Assembly (NCBI RefSeq): GCF_019670105.1
Contig: NZ_AP023032.1
Location: forward strand, 3,218,972 to 3,282,971
Source: Agarivorans albus
Lineage (GTDB): Bacteria; Pseudomonadota; Gammaproteobacteria; Enterobacterales; Celerinatantimonadaceae
DNA length: 64,000 nucleotides
Direction: 5' to 3'
Positions 58,355-64,000 of the stretch are shown here, in pieces (the stretch's first letter is position 1; every line of letters begins with the position of its first letter). The translations under genes and the position numbers were made by a program. The notes under the pieces are model-generated. The model had not been told where the DNA came from, ran no database searches, and was given only the letters and a program-made list of their open reading frames with translations.

Positions 58355-59372
58355 TGGGCTTCTCGAAGTAAGGACCAATGGTTACTGAATCGGCCATTTT
58401 TGAGGCAGTTTCTGGTGGAATTTCACCAACAACGGTGATTTCTATGCCTTTACGTACAACGGTATGTAGGCTGGTCGCACCTTGGCGAACCAGTTGTTCA
58501 CGTAAGGGGTTAGTCTTGCCAACGGCATTGGCATAAACCGAAATATCAAACAGACCATCGCTAAGTTTTATGTAATCAACAGATTCTGATATCGCTGCCA
58601 AGGAGTGCTGTTCTTTTTGGGCAACCTTCATCCCTTTAGGTGACCAACCCAAGCGCCAATTAATTTGGTGCTCTTGTTTATCTACCGATTCTTTACCCAT
58701 TACAGTGCTAGGCAACTCTAAGCTGGCCAATTCAGTCATCCATTCACTGGGCTTTTCATATTCAGCCAACGTCACAGCCATATGCTGTTCAATCAATTCA
58801 CCTGTTTGATCAACCACATCTAAACGCAAGGGTAAGTGAGATGCGTAATCAATCCATAGGTATAAACCGTACAAATCGGAAGACTTCGGCACTATGCGCA
58901 TCACCTGTGCGGGTCGACCGGCAACGCGACTTTTACCTGCAATCACTAAGTCAAAATTGCTTTGTAAATCTTCCAGTTTTACCGCCGCTAAATTGCCAAA
59001 CATGCCGGGTAAACGACTTGAGGCCAAACTGTAAGGTGATTGCCCTGGTTCAAAAAACGCTACGGTACCTTCACGGTATACAGCTTCATTCGCAGGGCCG
59101 TTTAAGTACACGCGGTGGGCAACCTCTACCCCATTAACCACTCCGTGAATTAAGCGCACTGGCTCAATGTGCCCTTGGCGAACCACAATATAAGAAAGCT
59201 CATACTGACGCTGATGAAAAGCCTGTTGGTAATTGTGTAATAAACTCACCGCAGGGCTGGTTTGGCTAACGGAGGTAGCCGAGGCATCAGAGGTGGTTAC
59301 GGGGGACTCTGCTGAAACAGAAAAAGATGCCAGTAATAAGATTACTGGCATCGAGATAGTCTTTAAGCGCAT
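58338..59372 (-). CDS. rseB: RseB, periplasmic negative regulator of sigma-E
   Basis: 344 residues. A signal peptide (MRLKTISMPVILLLASFSVSA) is followed by a large MucB/RseB N-terminal domain (lipoprotein-like fold) and a C-terminal domain. Family blocks include LSYIVVRQGHIEPVRLIHG and VGEIPPETASKMADSV. RseB binds RseA in the periplasm and shields it from DegS cleavage until it senses lipopolysaccharide. It lies between rseA and rseC. Confidence 0.94.
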   Translation of the reverse strand: MRLKTISMPVILLLASFSVSAESPVTTSDASATSVSQTSPAVSLLHNYQQAFHQRQYELSYIVVRQGHIEPVRLIHGVVNGVEVAHRVYLNGPANEAVYREGTVAFFEPGQSPYSLASSRLPGMFGNLAAVKLEDLQSNFDLVIAGKSRVAGRPAQVMRIVPKSSDLYGLYLWIDYASHLPLRLDVVDQTGELIEQHMAVTLAEYEKPSEWMTELASLELPSTVMGKESVDKQEHQINWRLGWSPKGMKVAQKEQHSLAAISESVDYIKLSDGLFDISVYANAVGKTNPLREQLVRQGATSLHTVVRKGIEITVVGEIPPETASKMADSVTIGPYFEKPIEPAQ

Positions 59373-59383
59373 AGGCTAATTAT

Positions 59384-59920
59384 TTACTCTACAATTCGTT
59401 GCTGGAAGCGATGGTCCTGTAAGTAGGCGCTAATACGCTTACGCTGTTCCATAATTTCAGCTTCACTTAGCTCACGAGGCTGAGGGTTAGACTGTAAGCT
59501 AACTGGTGCTACAGCTCCACCTACCGGTACTGTGCTAAATACGGGTAAAGGTTGGTCAGCATCGTTGGCTTGATATGAATATTGCTGAACACCAATAATA
59601 GCGGCTACCGCTACCGATGCAGCAATTGCATATTGCCCAGCATATTTGAAGAATCGAACAACACGTACTGACGATTCTTTTTGTTCGGCCGCCTGAGGTT
59701 TAGGGGCTACAATCGCTGGCTCTTGCTCCAAGGCAGCAGCTACACCACTAGCAATATCAATATCGATTTGCTTGGGAGTTTCTCCGCGAAGTACATCACC
59801 AATTAAATGATAATTACTCCACTGCTCTGCGTGCTCCGGCTCATTGGCTAACAGATCTAACAGTGCTGCGTCGGTTAATTCGTTATCAACCAGTGCGGAT
59901 AACTGTTCTTTATTTGCCAT
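59384..59920 (-). CDS. rseA: RseA, anti-sigma-E factor
   Basis: About 178 residues from the ATG at 59920 (MANKEQLSALVDNEL); ATG 59929 is also possible and nearer to GGGGA. The N-terminal cytoplasmic part binds sigma-E. A membrane segment (YAGQYAIAASVAVAAIIGVQ, about 107-126) leads to a periplasmic tail that RseB and DegS recognise. Envelope stress causes its cleavage and frees RpoE. Follows rpoE by about 20 bases. Confidence 0.94.
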   Translation of the reverse strand: MANKEQLSALVDNELTDAALLDLLANEPEHAEQWSNYHLIGDVLRGETPKQIDIDIASGVAAALEQEPAIVAPKPQAAEQKESSVRVVRFFKYAGQYAIAASVAVAAIIGVQQYSYQANDADQPLPVFSTVPVGGAVAPVSLQSNPQPRELSEAEIMEQRKRISAYLQDHRFQQRIVE

Positions 59921-59941
59921 ATTAGTCATCAATCCCCAAAG

Positions 59942-60520
59942 TTACCTACTTAAAAGCGGTTGTATTCGCTTTTCAATTGCATCCCTTGCTCGGAAAATCC
60001 GTGATCTCACGGTCCCGACAGGACAATCCATTACATTGGCAATCTCTTCGTAGCTTAAACCATCTATCTCTCGAAGAGTAATTGCAGTGCGCAAATCATC
60101 AGGTAGTCCTTCCATTGTAGCAAAAACTACCTCTTTTATTTCTTCAGATAACAACAAAGTTTCTGGAGTGTCGGCTTCTTTCAAAGCATCTGCGCCATCA
60201 TAGAACTCTGCTTCATCAGCATCCACATCATTTGCAGGCGGTCTACGACCTTGAGCAACAATGTGGTTTTTAGCAGTATTTACTGCAATTCGGTATAACC
60301 ATGTATAAAACGCACTTTCTCCTCGAAAGTTTGGTAGTGCACGGTAAGCCTTAATAAACGCGTCTTGCGTTACATCGGCCACATCCCCGTGATTCACAAT
60401 ATAGCGTGATATAAGGTTTGCTACCTTATGTTGATACTTTTGTACCAACAAATTAAATGCCGCCTTATCGCCACGTTGCGTTCTTTCGACCAACGTTTGA
60501 TCTGTCCACTGTTCTGACAT
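59942..60520 (-). CDS. rpoE: RpoE, extracytoplasmic stress sigma factor
   Basis: 192 residues, as in E. coli (191). Region 2 holds QKYQHKVANLISRYI and DVTQDAFIKAYRALPNFRGESAFYTWLYRIAVNTAKNH (about 50-90), region 4 DLRTAITLREIDGLSYEEIANVMDCPVGTVRSRIFRA (142-178). It directs the envelope stress regulon. AGGAGG lies upstream at long spacing. It is preceded by its own sigma-E-type promoter (60580-60606). No rseD-type leader peptide is seen. Confidence 0.97.
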   Translation of the reverse strand: MSEQWTDQTLVERTQRGDKAAFNLLVQKYQHKVANLISRYIVNHGDVADVTQDAFIKAYRALPNFRGESAFYTWLYRIAVNTAKNHIVAQGRRPPANDVDADEAEFYDGADALKEADTPETLLLSEEIKEVVFATMEGLPDDLRTAITLREIDGLSYEEIANVMDCPVGTVRSRIFRARDAIEKRIQPLLSR

Positions 60521-60579
60521 TTGTAACTACCGTCCTCCTAATGCTTGAGATTCGGTAGCTTTTTTGGCGGCACATCTCT

Positions 60580-60606
60580 TCAGACTGCTTGTTTTCAAAA
60601 AAGTTC
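60580..60606 (-). promoter_or_regulatory. Sigma-E-dependent promoter of rpoE
   Basis: On the minus strand GAACTT (60601-60606), 16 bases, TCTGA (60580-60584). This fits the RpoE consensus GGAACTT-N15/16-TCTGA and implies autoregulation of rpoE-rseABC. About 60 bases of leader follow. Confidence 0.8.
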
Positions 60607-60722
60607 TCTTCCAACCAAATAAAATTTTTGCGCCTCTGTGAGACACTGCAAACTTGCGTAAGTTTCAGTTAAACTAGCTTATACTCCAATTTTTCTTTTA
60701 ACTACGTATAAGAGCGCATCTA

Positions 60723-62336
60723 ATGGAATACACTAGCGATGTTCTAATAATAGGCAGTGGCGCTGCAGGCTTAACTATGGCCTTAAACTTAGCTGATTAT
60801 GCCAAAGTCCACGTACTGAGCAAAGGACCTCTCAAAGAAGGTTCTACTTATTATGCTCAAGGAGGCATCGCTGCTGTATTTGATAAGAATGACAGCGTAG
60901 AAGAACATGTCAATGACACCTTGATCGCGGGTGATGGCTTATGTGACGAAGATGCGGTTAAATTTACCGCAGAAAACAGCAAGCAATGTATAGACTGGCT
61001 AATTAATCTAGGCGTTCCTTTTGACCAAGAAACCGCCACCAATGGCGAGGCCAAGTACCACCTCACCCGTGAAGGTGGACACAGCCGTCGCCGTATTTTG
61101 CATGCCGCCGATGCAACCGGTAAAGCGGTACAAAAAACGTTAGTACGTGCGGTATTAAGCCACCCTAACATTACTTTGCTAGAGCGTTTCAACGCCGTTG
61201 ATTTAATCACTGAAACTGACAACGAGCAGAAAAAAGTGGTTGGCGCGTATGTTTGGAACCGCAACAAAGAGCGAGTAGAGGTGGTTAAAGCCAAGTTTGT
61301 GGCAATGGCCACTGGCGGCGCAAGTAAGGTTTACCAATACACCAGTAACCCAGACGTAAGTAGCGGCGATGGCATTGCCATGGCTTGGCGTGCGGGCTGC
61401 CGGGTAGGCAATATGGAATTTAATCAGTTCCACCCAACCTGTTTATTTCACCCAGAAGCGCGAAACTTTTTGCTTACCGAAGCACTGCGCGGCGAAGGCG
61501 CGTTACTAAAACGTCCTGATGGCAGCCGTTTTATGCCAGACTTTGACTCTCGTGAAGAGCTAGCTCCACGAGATGTAGTAGCACGCGCTATCGATTATGA
61601 AATGAAGCGACTAGGTGCAGATTGTGTCTACTTAGACATTAGCCACCGCGATGATGAGTTTATTGAGCTGCATTTCCCTACTATCTTAAAGCGCTGTTTA
61701 GAGCTGGGGATCGACATCCGCAAACAAGCTATTCCGGTGGTTCCTGCAGCTCACTACACCTGTGGTGGAGTAGTCACCAACCTACAAGGCGAAACCGACT
61801 TAGCCAACTTATACGCCATTGGTGAAGTGGCCTACACTGGCCTGCATGGCGCTAATCGCATGGCCAGCAACTCACTGTTGGAATGTGTGGTATTCGCCCA
61901 CGCGGCTAGTGAACATATAAAGCAGCACTTAAACGAGGTGCAGCTATGTAACAGCATTCAGCCTTGGGATGACAGCCAAGTAAGCGACTCTGACGAAGAG
62001 GTCATCATTAACCACAATTGGCATGAACTGCGCTTATTTATGTGGGACTACGTAGGCATTGTTCGCACCAACAAACGCCTGCAGCGAGCAATGCGCCGTA
62101 TTCACTTACTGCAGCAAGAAATTTTTGAGTATTACTCAAACTTTAAAGTGGGTAATAACTTGTTGGAGCTGCGTAATTTACTGCAAGTAGCAGAATTAAT
62201 TGTTGGCTGTGCGATGCGCCGTCATGAAAGCCGCGGCCTTCATTACAACCTAGATTACCCAGATAAGTTGGATAAAATCAAACCAACCATTCTCGACCCC
62301 AATACCTTCTATCAAGAAGAAGATAACGAAAGGTAA
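60723..62336 (+). CDS. nadB: NadB, L-aspartate oxidase
   Basis: 537 residues (E. coli 540). The FAD-binding start is [21 protein letters not shown]; other signatures are [31 protein letters not shown] and [20 protein letters not shown]. It oxidises aspartate to iminoaspartate, the first step of de novo NAD synthesis. Divergent from rpoE, the order seen in E. coli. A strong terminator follows. Confidence 0.98.
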   Translation: MEYTSDVLIIGSGAAGLTMALNLADYAKVHVLSKGPLKEGSTYYAQGGIAAVFDKNDSVEEHVNDTLIAGDGLCDEDAVKFTAENSKQCIDWLINLGVPFDQETATNGEAKYHLTREGGHSRRRILHAADATGKAVQKTLVRAVLSHPNITLLERFNAVDLITETDNEQKKVVGAYVWNRNKERVEVVKAKFVAMATGGASKVYQYTSNPDVSSGDGIAMAWRAGCRVGNMEFNQFHPTCLFHPEARNFLLTEALRGEGALLKRPDGSRFMPDFDSREELAPRDVVARAIDYEMKRLGADCVYLDISHRDDEFIELHFPTILKRCLELGIDIRKQAIPVVPAAHYTCGGVVTNLQGETDLANLYAIGEVAYTGLHGANRMASNSLLECVVFAHAASEHIKQHLNEVQLCNSIQPWDDSQVSDSDEEVIINHNWHELRLFMWDYVGIVRTNKRLQRAMRRIHLLQQEIFEYYSNFKVGNNLLELRNLLQVAELIVGCAMRRHESRGLHYNLDYPDKLDKIKPTILDPNTFYQEEDNER

Positions 62337-62338
62337 TT

Positions 62339-62368
62339 AAAAAAGGCTTACATAGGTAAGCCTTTTTT
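62339..62368. terminator. Terminator after nadB
   Basis: AAAAAAGGCTTAC-ATAG-GTAAGCCTTTTTT: a 13-base perfect stem with A-run and T-run, able to stop the convergent ygfX-like gene as well. Confidence 0.92.
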
Positions 62369-62388
62369 GTAGCCATAAGTTTGCTTAG

Positions 62389-62805
62389 TTAAAGGCTTAC
62401 TTCCGCCTTAGGGAAATTAATCACAAAGCACAACTTGCGATAAATATGCTCTGGCAAGCTGTCGGCAAAAATCAGTTTACATTTAGGTACATCTTGCTCA
62501 AATACAATCACCAAACAACAGCCAAATGCAACTCGAGAATAGCTTGACCATGTGCATTCAAGCTGTTCATCTTGTTGTTCAAAAACCATTTTGTCAGGGC
62601 TGAAGTAGCCACTAGGCTGATAATGCCACCAATGAGAGACAAGCACTGCACTGGTTAACAGACAAAAAACTATAAGCGGAAATAACTGAGGAAAGAGGCT
62701 TAAAACCAAGCCTTGGAAAAGCACACTCGCAGCTATCAAGTACAAGTAACTGCGCGAGCGATGAGCCGAAAAGTTACACTTTGACACGCTTAAGGATATG
62801 CTCAA
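62389..62805 (-). CDS. YgfX-like membrane protein (CptA family)
   Basis: 138 residues. Two hydrophobic segments (about 22-55, LYLIAASVLFQGLVLSLFPQLFPLIVFCLL) are followed by a soluble tail. It overlaps sdhE by 32 bases, as ygfX overlaps ygfY/sdhE in E. coli, and has the YgfX size. E. coli YgfX (CptA) was proposed to act on MreB and FtsZ; the assignment here rests on size, topology and position. Confidence 0.78.
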   Translation of the reverse strand: MSISLSVSKCNFSAHRSRSYLYLIAASVLFQGLVLSLFPQLFPLIVFCLLTSAVLVSHWWHYQPSGYFSPDKMVFEQQDEQLECTWSSYSRVAFGCCLVIVFEQDVPKCKLIFADSLPEHIYRKLCFVINFPKAEVSL

Positions 62806-63019
62806 CCATGGCCGCTAACGGTGCATCTTCACATTCTTTATGGCCCATAAACCAAGCAAATAAATCAGGATCGTCACAAGCTAGTAAACGTTTAAAGGTA
62901 AGCTTTTGCTCGTCGCTTAGTTCATCGTAGGCTTCATCAACAAAGGGCATAAACAAAACATCTAGCTCTAACATCCCACGACGGCAAGCCCATTTTAAAC
63001 GTGATTTATTTTCCTGCAT
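62774..63019 (-). CDS. sdhE: SdhE, FAD assembly factor (YgfY/CptB)
   Basis: 81 residues from the ATG at 63019 (AAGGA 5 bases upstream). It has the RGMLELDVLF motif needed for flavinylation and the tail FAWFMGH. SdhE helps attach FAD to succinate dehydrogenase and fumarate reductase. In E. coli it is also read with ygfX and divergent from ygfZ, as here. Confidence 0.93.
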   Translation of the reverse strand: MQENKSRLKWACRRGMLELDVLFMPFVDEAYDELSDEQKLTFKRLLACDDPDLFAWFMGHKECEDAPLAAMVEHILKRVKV

Positions 63020-63174
63020 GTTGTTCCTTGTAGACATGAGTTACACTGGTCAGCATCAACTTATTTCGACTAAAAGCCTTATAAGTAGTGCTGTAAAAGT
63101 ATTGACGAAGATACCATTTCAACAACAAAATTACACCCTTATAAGCTTGACTTAGCTCTCAACGGAAGCCGACT

Positions 63175-64000
63175 ATGTCTCAACAAACTTTATGTACTCT
63201 TCCTCCATTATTGGTTCAACCTTTGGATCAATGGCACCTAGTTAGAGTAAGTGGCGAAGACGCCCAAAGTTATTTACAAGGCCAACTTAGCTGCGATGTA
63301 AATAGCCTGTTACCGGGCCAACAAAGCTTGGCTGCTCACTGTGACCCTACCGGAAAAATGTGGTCGGTATTACGTCTACTGCGCTTGGAGCAAGACTACC
63401 TTTACTTGCAACCAGCATCTTTAGCAGAGTCACAATTAAAAGAACTGAAAAAGTATGCGGTGTTTTCAAAGGTAAATATCGAAACCGAATCCACATTACA
63501 TACAGTAGCGGTAATGGGAGCCGAAGCGCCTCACTATATTGCCGAGCAATTTGGTGAAGAAATTGCCAGCCATGGCGGCCTAATTGAGCAAGGTATTTGT
63601 GTACATATTGATGGCCCGAAACGCCGCTACTTGGTGATCACAGAAGATAACAATTGGGGGGCAGATGCTCCTAACAGTGATCTTGATGCCAATGAGCTTT
63701 GGCGTGCCCTGCAGATTGTTTCTGGTTTACCCACCATTGAACAGGCAACTCAGCAGCAATTTATTCCTCAAGCGCTTAACTTGCAGCATTTAAACGCCTT
63801 AAGTTTTTCTAAGGGCTGTTATACCGGCCAAGAAACCATTGCTCGAGCCAAGTATCGCGGGGCAAATAAACGCGCTTCGTTACGTTTAGCAGGTCACGGT
63901 GCTACATTGCCTAAAGCTGGAGATAGACTAGAACAGCAAATGGGTGACAACTGGCGCGGCAAAGGTACAGTATTGCAAGCAGTTCAGTTAGAACCGGGTT
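63175..64000 (+). CDS. ygfZ: YgfZ, folate-binding Fe-S cluster protein (3' end beyond window)
   Basis: 275 residues are visible and the frame is open at the window end; the family is about 325 residues. The signature KGCYTGQE is at 213-220, and GEDAQSYLQGQLSCDVN near residue 26 is typical of the GcvT-like fold. YgfZ uses tetrahydrofolate to support Fe-S enzymes such as MiaB. Divergent from sdhE, as in E. coli. A TTCAAC-N16-TATAAG pair near 63119-63147 may be its promoter, with low confidence. Confidence 0.95.
   Translation, partial: MSQQTLCTLPPLLVQPLDQWHLVRVSGEDAQSYLQGQLSCDVNSLLPGQQSLAAHCDPTGKMWSVLRLLRLEQDYLYLQPASLAESQLKELKKYAVFSKVNIETESTLHTVAVMGAEAPHYIAEQFGEEIASHGGLIEQGICVHIDGPKRRYLVITEDNNWGADAPNSDLDANELWRALQIVSGLPTIEQATQQQFIPQALNLQHLNALSFSKGCYTGQETIARAKYRGANKRASLRLAGHGATLPKAGDRLEQQMGDNWRGKGTVLQAVQLEPG

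Noticed and set aside
60521-60579. rseD-like leader peptide before rpoE
   Set aside because: No convincing start codon with a frame ending at or near rpoE was seen.
60640-60700. Sigma-70 promoter of nadB
   Set aside because: TATACT is present at 60680-60685, but the nearest TTGCGT is 20 bases away, too far to call.

Overview
This window is a stretch of chromosomal backbone from a gammaproteobacterium. The gene orders ftsB-ispD-ispF-truD-surE-pcm-nlpD-rpoS-mutS, rpoE-rseABC-lepA-lepB-rnc-era-recO-pdxJ-acpS, alaS-lysC-csrA-tRNA(Ser/Arg) and yqaB-yqaA-gshA-luxS are all typical of that class. The Na+-pumping oxaloacetate decarboxylase, luxS, the BarA/CsrA parts, lysC between alaS and csrA, and the moderate base composition suggest a marine member of the Alteromonadales/Vibrionales, possibly close to Agarivorans. 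That placement is inferred from gene content and protein similarity recalled from memory; no search was run.

Layout. 1-4.5 kb: yejABEF peptide/microcin ABC importer (minus strand, yejF cut by the window edge). 4.6-6.8 kb: a PAS-GGDEF-EAL cyclic-di-GMP protein. 7.1-9.7 kb: raiA, then a Phe-rich leader peptide with an attenuator, then an unusually long pheA whose C-terminal third is a DAHP-synthase-like domain that has lost most of its metal ligands. 9.8-13.5 kb: ffh, ypjD and a CorB/YfjD-type CBS protein. 13.5-20.3 kb: luxS, a lytic-transglycosylase-like lipoprotein, gshA, an M16 peptidase lipoprotein, yqaA and yqaB. 20.3-20.9 kb: a 162-bp palindromic repeat element and a 55-residue membrane protein. 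20.9-24.1 kb: oadGAB, preceded by a perfect 20-bp palindrome that matches the ArgR box consensus. 24.5-25.4 kb: eight tRNA genes (six Arg-ACG, two Ser-GCT). 25.6-31.5 kb: csrA, lysC, alaS, recX, recA with a LexA-box promoter. 31.6-40.6 kb: mutS, then rpoS, nlpD, a DedA-like protein, pcm, surE, truD, ispF, ispD and ftsB. 40.7-48.3 kb: eno, pyrG, mazG, relA, rlmD. 48.4-51.2 kb: barA. 51.2-60.5 kb: a small membrane protein, then acpS to rpoE, headed by a sigma-E-type promoter. 60.7-64 kb: nadB, ygfX-like, sdhE and the start of ygfZ.

Functional themes are stress and global regulation (rpoS, rpoE/rseABC, relA, barA, csrA, raiA, recA), translation (tRNAs, alaS, lepA, era, ffh) and central biosynthesis (phenylalanine, isoprenoids, CTP, NAD, pyridoxal phosphate, glutathione). 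I saw no prophage, CRISPR array, toxin island or transposase gene. The most unusual items are the PheA fusion with its apparently dead DAHP-synthase domain, the palindromic repeat at 20.5 kb, the possible ARG box ahead of oadGAB, and the duplicated tRNA block split by a terminator-like hairpin.
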